Under the pieces are notes generated by a model. The model was not told where the DNA came from, did no database searches, and saw only the letters and a list, made by a program, of their open reading frames with translations. The translations under genes were made by a program, and so were the position numbers. A stretch of DNA of 64,000 bases from Micrasema longulum (taxonomy: Eukaryota; Arthropoda; Insecta; Trichoptera; Brachycentridae): NCBI GenBank assembly GCA_022494885.1, contig JAGVSM010003565.1, positions 248,001 to 312,000 of the forward strand, read 5' to 3'. Below are positions 1 to 10,247 of the stretch, one piece after another. Numbering within the stretch: the stretch's first letter is position 1; every line of letters begins with the position of its first letter.

Positions 1-62
1 CAGCCAACGACAGGTCATGAGCCCTGTAAATGCCTAGGCTTCCATATTCCATTCTCAAAAAT
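1..62 (+). repeat. Repeat family A, partial copy at window start
   Basis: Begins inside the family A body (CCAACGACAGGTCATGAGCC), the same text seen at about 1.3, 1.7, 10.6, 30.9, 47.2 and 49.0 kb. The element is cut by the window edge, so its 5' part is not visible. No coding capacity. Confidence 0.8.
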
Positions 63-725
63 GTTAATAATTAGAAAATTACAGTGATTTATGAAACATT
101 GGTTGAGGATAAATTAAAGTTATGCTATTGACCGCACTTCGAAGGAGAGTTTTCTTAGATAGTGTATATAATAAATAAAATTAATATGATAATAAACCGC
201 CCCACAGTTTGACAACCGTTCATTATCTCATTCATATCACCCCTTCCCCTTTATGCATTACCCCCCTCCCGCCCCTCGGAAAATACGACATGTCCACATG
301 TCACAAAGCTCTTTCCACGATATTCACAGACTATATACGCTGACCAGGGCCTCACCTGTCTCCCACCTTATGTAAGAAATACCGAAGAATGTAATCCAAA
401 GGGGATCCCTGACAGACGTAGCCATGTCCGTGAATATGAGGATATATCGATCGATTGGTATTCTTGACTATTAAGTATAGAGCTATGTTTGAAGTACTTA
501 AGTATTTTTATTTATTTTGTACTTTTTTCAGATTGAAATTTACGGTTTACGGGATAATGGATTCAAAAATGGAACGTAGAAAGTAGGAATGTGTGCGTTA
601 GAGGCGCTCGGAAAAAAGCGGCAGTGTGTTGAGCCCTCGATAATATCGCGCTGCCGTTTATAGAGACGCTATTTCGCTCTATTACATAGAACAAAAGCGC
701 AGCAAATTTTTGGTTACCGTCAATT
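63..725. other. No recognised gene
   Basis: Mostly AT-rich sequence with a GC-richer patch near 600-720 (AGGCGCTCGG, GCGCTGCCG). I see no ORF, splice pattern or repeat partner elsewhere in the window. Confidence 0.5.
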
Positions 726-908
726 TAACTTCATTACAAATTATTATGAAAATAAAACTTTGTTATCATTGTTTTAAAACTCAGTTTTATATCACCCGTC
801 GATGGGAGGAGTGCTCTCCCGAAACTATAGTTGTGTTCTTGTAAAATAATAAAATTGTGTAACACTGATAACAAAGTTTTATTTTCATAATAATTTATAA
901 TGAAGTGT
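726..908. mobile_element. Foldback/MITE-like inverted repeat with hairpin core
   Basis: Two arms of about 42 bp (726-768 and 866-908, starting TAACTTCATTACAAA and ending TTTGTAATGAAGTTA in reverse) are nearly perfect inverted copies around a 97-bp centre. The centre holds GGGAG (804-808) pairing with CTCCC (816-820), directly followed by GAAAC (821-825). This layout resembles the stem II plus GAAA part of hammerhead motifs found in Penelope-like elements, but the CUGANGA half is not intact (GTCGATG). It is most likely a small non-autonomous element; the ribozyme link is speculative. Confidence 0.6.
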
Positions 909-1149
909 TACGAAGTGAATGCCGATTGAATTAAAAATATTAACTTCATTACTTTTAGGTTAAAAAATAACGAAATTTCCTTATGGTAATAATAAATAAA
1001 TATTAATGATTATGTTAAAACTATAAATAAACTTATCAATGAAACTTCACGGTTTGGTTTTACTTTTGATTATTTTGACCAACGGGCGCTTTCGTCTAAG
1101 TAGGCATCTTTAAGACTGGTGAATTGTTTACAAAGTTTACAGTTTTCAT

Positions 1150-1888
1150 ACTATTCTTAACATATTTTAGAGATAAGATCAAATAATTATTTTAACAGGG
1201 GACAGAAAACATAAATATTTCCCAACAATATTTTGAGTTTGTCCAAATTTTTGTAAACAAGGACTGGATTCAACTCCCTGTGTAAAGTGGCCACTTAAAC
1301 CAGCCATTGACAGGTCATAAGCCCTGTAGATGCCTAGACTTCTATATTACCTTGTCTCAAATGTTCTTCGTCTCTGTTGTAATGTGTTAATATAAACAGC
1401 TCCCCAGGGAGTTGAATCCAGTCCTTGTCTACAAAAATTTGGACAAACTCAAAATATTGTTGATAAATCCACCTGGTCTATGAAGAAGTACATAAATTGA
1501 AAAAATAACATTTTCAGGCGTTGCCTTGTATGTAGGTGAAATAATTCAATTAGATGAATCTCACCAGTATAAATAAAGGTTTCAGCTCTTTAACTTCACA
1601 AACATCAACAGATGAAAGAATTGAAGGAATATAGATATTCAAATATGGGCAGAATGGTGAATGTTACACAGTTTGTAAAGTGGCCACTTAAACCAGCCAT
1701 TGACAGGTCATAAGCCTGTAGATGCCAATACTTATATATTCCTTCTCTCAAATGTTCTTCGTCTCTATCGTAATGTGTAAATAAATATGTATAACTAGTT
1801 TGATGGTTGTTAGTTGTAAATATTTATGTTTTCTGTCCCCTGTTAAAATATTTATTTGATCTTATCTCCAAAATATGTTAAGAATAGT
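1150..1888 (+). mobile_element. Family A composite with 71-bp outer inverted repeats
   Basis: Outer arms 1150-1220 and 1818-1888 are inverted copies of each other (ACTATTCTTAACATAT at the left end, its complement at the right, with ACAGGGGACAGAAAACATAA inside). Between them lie two direct copies of the family A body: AAAGTGGCCACTTAAACCAG starts at about 1286 and again near 1679, roughly 390 bp apart. A second, inner pair of arms at about 1228-1281 and 1401-1470 is also inverted. This is the most complete family A organisation in the window. There is no ORF, so it is non-autonomous. Confidence 0.75.
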
Positions 1889-1999
1889 CTTGTTTTTAAA
1901 AAAAATGATTGCTGATTTGTATATAACTAATCTTTACGGCTGTTAATTATTTCTGTAAATTTATTGTTTTTATAAATTTAGTTAATATTATATTAGTTA

Positions 2000-2590
2000 A
2001 CTAGCGGACCCGACAGACGTTGTCCTGCCCGAACGTTGGCTTGCCTGATATAACCTTGGAAATAGACTTCTCATTGATAAGTAGGCACCTAGGTACCGTT
2101 TTATGGTTGAGTTCCAAAAGATAAAATAAATATATTTTTTAAATACAGCATTGTTTTTGAAAATGTCAAACTCTGCTCTTCTAACAACAGGGGTGCACTT
2201 TTTTTAGTATCGCGATTTTAAAAAATGTATTAAATTTCAGTTAATATTATTTTAGTATTACCAAAAATCCAGAAAAAGGAAGTAAATGGGTAAAAATAAC
2301 AAGGAATTTAAGGAACCAACATAAAAATAAAATAAAAAATTACATTTACAAATAACATCATCCCATTTTTTTAGTACACGCATTCTCGTCGAATGCAAAC
2401 CTGGTAGGTCGATGAATAAAATTTCTATGCTCTCAATTTTTTTTTTAACGATTAGACTGAAGATTTTAAGATCTTCAAACATGCGCAGCGCAAAGCTCAT
2501 TATTATCCAAAAAAAACCGCACGTAAATCGGTTAAGCCGTTTAGGAGTTTAGTGACATCACACGTACAGAAGAATTATATATATAAAGAC
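2000..2590 (+). repeat. Repeat family C (CTAGCGGACCCGACAG), copy 1
   Basis: Starts CTAGCGGACCCGACAGACG and ends near AATCGGTTAAGCCGTTTAGG. It aligns over its length with 41104-41826, which has the same opening, the same CTAGGTACC stretch and the same end. This opening text is widespread in insect genomes as an interspersed repeat; the element class is not clear from the sequence. The ORF on the complement within it is AT-rich and not convincing as protein. Confidence 0.75.
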
Positions 2591-2993
2591 ATTAATTTAA
2601 ATTGCAACCTACAAACCACATAAAATGGCTTGTTGGGGTTTTGGTTTTATGTAAAAAAATAATTGAAATTTCAAAAGTGTAAAATTTATATTAATGTTAA
2701 GTGTAATCAAAATTATGAATAATAAACAATAAATAAAAACTATAAAAAAGGAAAGAGAAACAATGAGCCAAATATTCAAAAAATAAAACTATTAATTCAT
2801 AATATTTATGCACTTACGTACTCGTAAGAAAACATCAAACCTAATATTTTGTTTGAGAATCTGTCTTGTTTTAAATTATGTAAGGAGAAAAACATTTTAT
2901 CTATACTTTTTTAGGTCCAAATTTTATATTCATATTCTAAAAAAAATAGCCTTCAAATTAAATTATGTTCCCAACAATATGACGTAATTATTC
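2591..2993. other. AT-rich spacer, nothing recognised
   Basis: Runs of A and T with no ORF of note and no partner repeat that I could find. Confidence 0.5.
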
Positions 2994-3953
2994 AGTACGT
3001 CAATATCAAAAGGCATCTAACAACCATTTTTAATTTTTTGTTGATTTTTATAGAAATATGTTTTTCGAGATAATTGCTATGATTAAAAAGTTTTATTATT
3101 TTCAAATTGAATTTAAATATTAAGTTATTCTTTTTACAGACTAAGATAAAAAATTTGGTATGGACTTATTAAAAAAATGAATTATTTAGAACAGCATTCT
3201 TCCTTAAAAAACAAAATGTCTAATTTAATAACGCAATTTTCATTTTTGTCTTTGATAACTTTTCTGTTAAATTTATTTTTTTCCAATCATTAGAATAAAT
3301 TTTACTTAAATATTTGTTCATATTTCAGTTATATAAAACTTTGAAGAGTTTTTTTTTTAATCAGATATACATTAGAATATAATAGTTTTACATTTGTTTA
3401 TTACGTTTAAAAACTACAAAATTGTATGATTTCCTTACTTTTTATCAGACTAAAACCTTATTTACAGTTTTTAGTTTAAAAACTATGGTGTGGCTTGAAT
3501 CTATAAAGAATAATGGCGTAAATAAAATCATTGTAGGAGAGTAATTATTTAGCTGGCATTATTTATTTGTAGCGTTATAATGAACTGTTTGACGTCTTTG
3601 ATAACAAATATTAATAAAGAAAAATAACATTTCAACACATCTGTGTGTGCGTAAAATAGTTAAATAAACGAGTAAAAGTTTTTCCATTGACACTTACCCT
3701 CCACAAAATGATGGAATGAAAAATAAGAAATCTGACATTGGTCGTTTTAGATCCAAGCCACAGAAATTTTATATAACTAATCATAATATATGTGTAATCT
3801 CATATAAATTATCTTTTCAAAATCTTCCTATATTCCTACATTACAATTGAATTTATTTCATATTTTTATGATCAAAATTTACCTGTAAAACAGGTTTTTT
3901 TCATTTATCAAAAAAAAAATTTGGAGTTAGATGCCTTTTGATTTTATCGTACT
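2994..3953. mobile_element. Non-autonomous TIR element of 960 bp
   Basis: The ends are inverted: AGTACGTCAATATCAAAAGG then CATCTAAC on the left (2994-3021), and GTTAGATGCCTTTTGAT then CGTACT on the right (to 3953). About 26 of 30 bases match. TCA flanks both sides, a possible 3-bp target duplication. The interior is AT-rich without an ORF. A second inverted pair, TGTGGCTTGAATCT near 3488-3501 and AGATCCAAGCCACA near 3750-3763, may be a smaller nested MITE of about 280 bp. The superfamily is not identified. Confidence 0.7.
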
Positions 3954-4235
3954 CAATTAGAAGTTGAATGAACCTCAAGCGATATCCATTTAATATTTGA
4001 TTAAGTTAGAAATCATAAAAAAATGATCTCTCTGTTATGTCCTACCTTGTTTCTGGCTATAAAAGAATATATAAAAAAAAGGCTTTTTATTTATTTATTT
4101 ACATACATAAATTTATTGAGCCTTATTTGAGTTAAGTCCCAACTCCATGGGTTTAAAAGTCCTGTGTTGATTTATATTTTTAAACAGAAATGGAAGAATT
4201 TTTGGAAAGAAAGGCATTTAATATAAACAGGCATT
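3954..4235. other. AT-rich spacer
   Basis: Holds a (TTTA)n run at about 4084-4103, like a LINE 3' tail on the minus strand, but no coding match is seen. Confidence 0.4.
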
Positions 4236-4239
4236 TATA

Positions 4240-4450
4240 AGGCATAGAAAGTGGCTACCTCAAAGAGCTGAAGACCGGTCATAAGCACAGTAAATGGTTA
4301 GATTTCCAAGTTTCCTTTTTATAAATGTTCTTCAACACTGGTGTAATAAGTTAATTTAAAAAATCCCAGGGTTCAATCCAGTCCTTGTGTACAAAAATTT
4401 GGTCAAACTCAAAACATCGTTGATCACACCATCTGGTTCAAGAAGAAGTA
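4240..4450 (+). repeat. Repeat family A, diverged copy, left part
   Basis: Carries GACCGGTCATAAGC, then CCCAGGGTTCAATCCAGTCC and ATCTGGTTCAAGAAGAAGTA, in the family A order. Its continuation (TTTCAGCTCTTTAATTCC) resumes at about 5056, after the inserted RTE fragment at 4493-5052. Confidence 0.7.
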
Positions 4451-4492
4451 TAATAATTTAAAAATAAATTCATTGAGATAAATTTCTACTCT

Positions 4493-5052
4493 ATTACTAT
4501 TATTATCACGCCATTTCCCCGTAGGGGTAGGCAGAGAGAATGGACCGCCACACACGTCTATCCTGGCATACATTCTTAGCTTCTTCCACATTCATACATC
4601 CTGTCATACATGCCCTTCGGTTCTGTCTGCTTTTGACATGACATAAGATTTTAGTTTATCTGATCATGCCATGTCTTCCTTGGTCGTCCTCGTCTCAGGT
4701 TTCCGTTTATTTTCGCTATATACTTGTTTTACCATTCTGTCGTCGTCCATTTGTTCTACGTGACCAAACCATCTCAGATACCCTTTCTTAAGCTTATCAA
4801 TTATACTTGACTCAGATTTACACTCTCGCCTGATTTCATCATTCGTAGCCCTGTCATACATTGATTTCTTACACATTCGTCTAAGAGATCGCATTTCAAC
4901 CGCGTTCACTTGGCTTTCATCCTTCCTCTGCCAGTTTTACTTCCATATATAAGTGTTGGGACTAAAACTCCAATGTACACTGCCAGTTTAGCTTCGATTG
5001 ACATATTTTTATTAGCAATTACTGTGCTTGGTGCTCCGTTTATTTTGTTGTT
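4493..5052 (-). mobile_element. RTE-type LINE, 3' end of reverse transcriptase ORF
   Basis: Read on the minus strand, this gives the post-RT C-terminal region of an RTE-like LINE: VLVPTLIYGSK, then NAVEMRSLRRMC, LRWFGHVEQMDDDR, and after a frameshift HDQIN...SRQNRRAC...MNVEEA...SILSAYPYGEMA and a stop at 4506-4508. The intact-looking middle section spans 4664-4909 (81 codons). The catalytic YADD region is missing (5' truncation). Just past the stop is a short (ATT/TAA) run at 4493-4505, the typical microsatellite-like RTE tail. It is inserted within a family A copy. Confidence 0.9.
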
Positions 5053-5129
5053 ACGTTTCAGCTCTTTAATTCCTTAAAAATCAACAATTGGAAGAATCGT
5101 ACAAATACGGATGTTCAAACATAGGCAGT
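5053..5129 (+). repeat. Family A continuation after RTE insertion
   Basis: TTTCAGCTCTTTAATTCC, CAACAATTGGAAGAA and GATGTTCAAACATAGGCAG follow the family A consensus seen at 1590-1660 and 30740-30810. The copy is cut at 5129 by the next insertion. Confidence 0.7.
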
Positions 5130-5241
5130 CCTGGGGTGGTATTCGGAACGCGCGTAGAAAACGCATTTTTAACGCGTATTTACGTACTAAATACACGCTA
5201 ACAGAGCGATCGCGCAATTCCGTTCAGAATACCAGCCCTGG
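5130..5241. mobile_element. Harbinger-like MITE, TGGTATTC family, copy 1
   Basis: Ends GGTGGTATTC (from 5135) and GAATACCAGC (to 5236) are inverted. Both sides are flanked by CCTGG, consistent with a 3-bp CTG target duplication (CWG type) or a 5-bp CCWGG one. The interior is rich in ACGCG and TTTACGTACTAAATACACG, shared with 54034-54125. Short length, GG(G/C)TGG ends and CWG flanks fit non-autonomous PIF/Harbinger elements; there is no transposase to confirm it. Confidence 0.8.
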
Positions 5242-6312
5242 ATGTCAACTGCTGACAAATAGTCAGCTGTTCGTTTAGGAAGCACAGGAGTCGGCAGCCG
5301 ACGAGGTCTGCCTGCAGGCTGTTTGTAAACCCATTGCTTCAACTAGAGAGTGAACATGGAACGTTAATGATGAAATAAAAATCACTTAATAATAATTTTA
5401 ACTCTCTTAAAGATAAAAAATATTCCTCTCCGTTTATAAAAATCTTCTCATCATTTTTCTAAATAAAAAAATAGGTATTTATTTGTTATTTTTATGAGAC
5501 TAATAGGGACCAAAACATTATTTGCCTTCTAAATTTACACAGGTTAGCTATTAACATACACTTTTACTACTCTCCCATTTTCATTCATTTGTTAAAACGA
5601 AGGGATCGAAAACCTTTTTTCATTGCCCTTTAAAATTATTTTTATCAAACCTACAGAAATTTTATACATGTTTGTTCCAAACATTAGTGTTTGGATGAAT
5701 TTAAATGTTTTCTTTGAAAACTATAAAAAAAATTGGAGTTAACATAAATTATGTCAATTTTTTTTTTTAATTAAAAAAGAGCACGAAATGTAAAACTAAA
5801 TTTTAATGACAAATGGCGGTTCGAAATATAAAAAAATCTCTACAATATGTTGTATTTGCTTTGCGTTACATATATTATTTTATTTGTTTACAAGCCTTTA
5901 AAATGGAATGTCAAGTAGACAAAAGTGAGCATTTTCTACACCTATTTCTGTTCGCGTTTGACTGAGGGAATAAAGGAGCATCTTATGTAGGAGAAAAACG
6001 TTATATAAAACATGTTTTTAAAAACAAAACTTAAAAATATTTAAATTATTTCTTCTGTCACTATTTTTTTTTTGGTAGCATTATCCAGATTAAGAACACG
6101 CACATATAATGAATGCAAAATTTAGCCACCTTGCCACATTAAAAACCTTCCAGATACATGAAAATGTATTTAAAAAAAAAAAATACAAATGGAATTTTTA
6201 AAAACCACCTGAAAGTATTGTTTTATATGCATAAAATTTCTAAAGCAGAAAAAAAACAATTCCTAGATCTTCAAATTTTTGAATTGCGATTTCTCAAAAT
6301 GGTGTTTTTGGG
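5242..6312. other. No recognised gene
   Basis: The first 100 bp are GC-richer (GTCGGCAGCCGACGAGG). The rest is AT-rich with several homopolymer runs. No convincing ORF, exon or repeat partner. Confidence 0.5.
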
Positions 6313-6755
6313 TTAACTCTTAAAAGATTGTGGTTATCATTCTCTTTGCGCGTGGTGATGTAACATCGTGTTAATCAAAAGACGGAATATTCTAAAGCTC
6401 AGTACGTCCCACATCACTGTCAACCATCGACTGACTTTGTTTCACACAACACCGACTACGGCGAATACAGAAAGGCGTGTCTGTCTTTCTTGTTATGTGT
6501 TCTATCTTCGTGCTCTCTCTAATACAGATGTATTGCTGTATTTGCGGACATCAGTCTTCGGGTAGCGAGGTTAAATATTTTTTTATATTTAAATCCAGCA
6601 TAATTATACAAATGTTACTTTCCCAATCGGGTGTGAAATTGTCCATTTGAAGATTATGAAATATACGGGTTCATCATTTAAAAAAATATAGAGAGATATA
6701 CCAAGTCTTGTATCGTATGTCGACTAATGTGACATCACAGCCACACAAGAGTTAA
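6313..6755 (+). mobile_element. TTAA-flanked MITE, family B, copy 1
   Basis: The element spans 6317-6751, bounded on both sides by TTAA (6313-6316 and 6752-6755). Ends are short inverted repeats: CTCTTAAAAGATTGTGG and CCACACAAGAG. The same body, including GTTCTATCTTCGTGCTCTC and TTTAAATCCAGCATAATTAT, recurs at 19.9, 34.1 and 50.5 kb. TTAA target duplication is typical of piggyBac or Kolobok elements. The plus-strand ORF of about 65 codons inside it is not conserved among copies, so I read it as non-coding. Confidence 0.8.
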
Positions 6756-6860
6756 GAAAGAGACTGCCGGCCTAATTGGCTTACTTTAGTTTTGTAGAGC
6801 GTCGTCTTCGTCATTCATACATGTTACAGATACTTATAATTATATCACGAATTCATTCAT
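6756..6860 (+). repeat. Family B downstream flank
   Basis: GAAAGAGACTGCCGGCC and TTTTGTAGAGCGTCGTCTT match the flank of the 19.9-kb copy (21534-21600). The MITE therefore either sits in the same larger repeat in both places or is part of a longer element. Confidence 0.6.
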
Positions 6861-7311
6861 TAGACGTACCTGTAGAAATTATAATGGATTCAGTATTGAT
6901 GTAGACATTTTTAACTGCACGTTGCATTTGTACAGAAAATTTCTTTATGGAGTTGATTATTTGGGATATTTGCTGAATCTTGAGTGGTTTGTGCTATATA
7001 TATGTGCCGCATATAATGTATATGTTTGTGTATGTTTTATATGTGCGTTCATGTGTGTGTGCGTGGATGACTCGGGGTGCGCATTCGGTATTTTGATTTA
7101 TTACCAATGATAAACTCCATGGAAAACGTAAATGTTAACAATTATTCTTTTCTCACTTGAGTTTCTGATTATTCTTTTTTTTCACATTTAGTGTTTAAAT
7201 CTTTTGCATAATTTATGAAAACTTAATTGGTCTTTTTATGTTAGAAAATCATTGTTTTTAACACTTTATATGTATGGCTGTATGTTTTCTGAATAAAATA
7301 AAATAAAAATA
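6861..7311. other. LINE-tail-like sequence, otherwise unassigned
   Basis: Contains a TG-rich run near 7015-7075 and ends in GAATAAAATAAAATAAAA (about 7291-7308), like a LINE polyadenylation tail on the plus strand. No RT motif is readable in front of it. Confidence 0.4.
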
Positions 7312-7490
7312 CCGGACTCCAACAAATACTTAAAGATGGACATGTCAAAAGTCGGAATAATCGGCGCGTGTGCATAAGAAGATGTATGAATGTAGAGAAA
7401 GCGAGATCTGTATGCAAAGATAGAGTGTTGTGGCGTTCTATCCTCTCTGCCTACCCTTACGGGGAAATGGCGTGATGGTTTGTTTGTAAA
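7312..7490 (+). mobile_element. RTE-type LINE 3' terminus
   Basis: Encodes the last part of the RTE ORF: QQILKDGHVKSR-like text, then after a frameshift RCMNVEKARSVCKDRVLWRS and ILSAYPYGEMA with the stop at 7473-7475. It is followed by GGTTTGTTTGTAAA, the TTTG-type tail also seen at 27.1 and 32.4 kb. Only the last roughly 50 codons remain. Confidence 0.85.
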
Positions 7491-7587
7491 ATACCGGACT
7501 CGTGCGACAAAGTCGACGGTCTCTTTCTTACACCCGATGTATTTTAACTTTACATATGAGTACGAGTATATATGCTAAAATTTGAAC

Positions 7588-7588
<1 letters not shown>
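7491..7588 (+). repeat. Family B flank, left of LINE insertion
   Basis: GACGGTCTCTTTCTTAC, CCGATGTATTTTAAC and TACGAGTATAT match 21600-21655. The matching right half (GATGTCTCTTTGTCCAGG) is at about 9092-9110, so the LINE at 7589-9047 interrupts this repeat. Confidence 0.7.
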
Positions 7589-7618
<30 letters not shown>

Positions 7619-9047
7619 TTAATAAAACATATAAGACATGACTATCATGATATTATATTCCCAGGAGTTGTACGAGAAAACTCATTTGGGACGGTACATA
7701 AAAAAAATAGTACATTTCTTGTAACAATACATGGTATACATTTAAACAATAAAAATTTAAACAAATTTTAACAATCTATGAACTTAATATTAAAAAAGGA
7801 AAGAAAACATTTAAACATTCTGTGAAATTAATATTAAAAAAGAAAATAAAAACATTTAAACATTCTGTGAACTTAATATTAAAAAAAGAAAAGAAAAACA
7901 TTTAAACCTAAAACACAATATATAGACTATTCACAGAAACTGAGCTAAAACTATCACTTTCAAAAAGATTCAAGAAATAGGTCTTCATTTCTGGTCTTTG
8001 AAATTTACCACTCGACATTTCATTTTTAAGGTCATCAGGCAGTTTATTAAATTGTATACGACCAATGTATTCCAGAGACCTTTTGCCGAACTTCGTGGAA
8101 CAAAATTTAGAAATGTGAAGATTTTTTGCATGTCGTGTATTATAGTTGTGAATTTCATGATTAAATGTAAGTTTAAAATTTGTGTGAGCAGAAAAGTTTA
8201 TGATGTTTGAAATAGTGTTAGTGATGTCATACAGTGCCATTACCTTGAAAGGAAGTATTTTTGTGTTACGATAAATATCCTTGACATGAGAATCCCATTT
8301 CAAACCAAGAATGCTTCTCAGAGCTCGGTTTTGAAGAACTTGAATCTCAGAAATCTGGTTTTTGTTAGTGAAACCCCAAATACAGCATAAATAGGATAGG
8401 TGAGAATGTATCATAGCGTAATAGACGGCAAACAAAACAGAGTGAGGAAACAGACCACGAAGTCTATGCAAAACGCCAGTTACGGGTACTATTTTTGATT
8501 TAACATGTTCATATTGGTATTTCCATGAAAGTTGAGAGTCAACATATAGTCCTAAGTATTTAGTAACATTGGTCTTTTCAATATAGCCAGTTCCTAGAGA
8601 AATATTAATTTTCAAATCCTGTTTGTTCCCAAAAATCATATATGATGTTTTTTTTCATATTCAAACTTAATTTGTTTAATCGCATCCAGTCGGCAAGACT
8701 ATCGAAATCTGTCTTCATTATTTTTTCTAGTTATTTTAGGTTACTATTATGATAAAAATTGACAGTATCATCGGCATACAATTGAAGAGTCCCCTTTAAC
8801 CCCCACTTAGTGATATCATTAATATAAATAAGGAACAAGAGTGGACCAAGGATTGACCCCTGTGGAACTCCACAAGTTATCCTACCTAGATCACTAGATT
8901 CTTTTCCGATTTGAACCGCACAGTATCTGTCAGTGAGATAGCTTCGAAATATTTTCAAAGGTATGCCAACTATGCCTAAGTGTTTCAACTTATCCAATAG
9001 AATCTCATGGTCCACAGTGTCGAAAGCTTTTTTTAAGTCTATAAATA
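7589..9047 (-). mobile_element. Jockey/CR1-like LINE, 5'-truncated, RT and C-terminal region
   Basis: A minus-strand retrotransposon. The poly(A) tail is the T run at 7589-7613. Reading begins near 9047 at RT motif A (FIDLKKAFDTVDHEIL), continues through GVPQGSILGPLLFLIYINDI, and reaches the catalytic YADDT at about residue 80 of the 8731-9015 frame. A stop codon near 8728 and a frameshift in an A run near 8650 separate this from the 243-codon segment 7908-8639 (MIFGNK, TKYLGLYVDSQLSWK, SHLSYLCCIWG, HNYNTRHAKNLHISK). Everything upstream of motif A, including endonuclease and ORF1, is missing. Its 3' UTR matches 36623-36850. Not functional. Confidence 0.92.
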
Positions 9048-9059
9048 ATTAATAATTTG

Positions 9060-9170
9060 TAAAATTAATAATTTTAATTAATTTGTTTCTAGATGTCTCT
9101 TTGTCCAGGCCGATAATATTAGTCGTATGTCGACTAATGTGACATCACAGCCACACAAGAGTTAATGACT
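9060..9170 (+). repeat. Family B flank and right end, right of LINE insertion
   Basis: GATGTCTCTTTGTCCAGGC continues the repeat interrupted at 7588. At about 9121-9163, GTCGACTAATGTGACATCAC and CACACAAGAGTTAA are the right end of another family B copy, including its TTAA. Confidence 0.65.
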
Positions 9171-9660
9171 TTTGCCTGAACGTTATTTTTAAACTGTTTT
9201 CCACCACTTCTGCCTAGAAAAAAAGAACTAGAGAACAAATGAATACCAATCGATGGAGATCTGATGGTCAAGATAAAAAGGGGATTCATTCACAAACTTG
9301 CAGGTAGGGTCCTCAAACAATCATAAATATCTTGTTTAGTGGCCTTCCCCGGCGCTGTGTTCTGCGCAGGCGCCAACATGAACATAAAAATAGAGATGTT
9401 TGTGTTTTTGTGAAAAAAATATTTTGGCGGAAAGGTTTTTAACGATGCACCCAAAGAGGCCAATTTCTCTACAGAGACGAAGGAATTTATGTAATTTATT
9501 TTTAAATAAAATACTTTGTAAGTTCTTTGTAAATTTCATTCTTTGTAAATTCCTTCCAAAGGAATTATTTTACCTAGGTACTAGGCAGCAGAAGAAAAAA
9601 GTAAAGAAAAAAAATTATGATGGAATCAAGGTTAAAAAAAAGTACTTCTCTTCTTTTTAA
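9171..9660. other. No recognised gene
   Basis: Two overlapping opposite-strand ORFs of 67 and 86 codons share this stretch. Neither has recognisable motifs and both are AT-driven. No repeat partner found. Confidence 0.45.
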
Positions 9661-9667
9661 AGCATCA

Positions 9668-9985
9668 AAACCATCTTCTTCTTCTACTTCAGCCTTATTC
9701 TCTCCACTGCTGGATAATGGCCTTTTCCAAACGTCTCCATTCCTTCCTATCACCCGCTTTTATCATTCACACTTTACCGGCAATAGAGGCAATGTCGTCG
9801 ACCCATCTTTTCTGTGGCCTTCCAACACTTATTTTGTTTGCCCATGGTCTCCACTTTATTATTCTGGGTGTCCACCTGCCATCATTTTGCCTCGCCAAGT
9901 GTCCTGCCCACTGGCATTTCAATTTCGCTGCACGATCTATGATATCCACGACTCCGGTTCGGCGCTTTATTTCTTAATTTCATTA
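9668..9985 (-). mobile_element. LINE C-terminal fragment (GRPQKRWVDD type), copy 1
   Basis: On the minus strand: RRTGVVDIIDRAAKLKCQWAG, HLARQNDGRWTPRI, GRPQKRWVDDIASIAGK, then a stop, then in the same frame DRKEWRRLEKAIIQQWRE. This is the post-RT tail common to a group of insect LINE proteins. A (GAA)n-like tail follows at 9668-9690. A second copy lies at 24336-24660. The plus-strand ORFs over the same bases are shadows. RT proper is absent. Confidence 0.88.
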
Positions 9986-10084
9986 AAAACCATAATATAT
10001 CTTAATTATGTATTAAGTGGCTGTACAATATTACGTCTGCATTATTTTATTTGAGTTCCAATTACCAGTAATGTCCGAGTAATG

Positions 10085-10247
10085 GCAAACTATTTGTTAA
10101 TACAATATTTTGAGTTTGTTCAAATGTTTGTAAACAAAAGACCCCCCGAATGAAAATTATTTTCAGGCATTGCCTAGTATGTGAAATAATTTGAGCAAAT
10201 GAATCTCTTCACAACAGTAAAGGTTTTAGCTATCAAACTTCACTAAA
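10085..10247 (+). repeat. Family A, left part of an interrupted copy
   Basis: ATTTTGAGTTTGTTCAAATG, TTTTCAGGCATTGCCTAG and GGTTTTAGCTATCAAACTTC follow family A order. It is interrupted by the LINE tail at 10248-10530 and resumes at 10531. Confidence 0.75.

Noticed and set aside
9617..10054. 145-codon plus-strand ORF (and the related 155-codon ORF at 24329-24796)
   Set aside because: Both are antisense shadows of the LINE tail with GRPQKRWVDD and RWTPRIIKW on the minus strand, which explains their parallel sequence.
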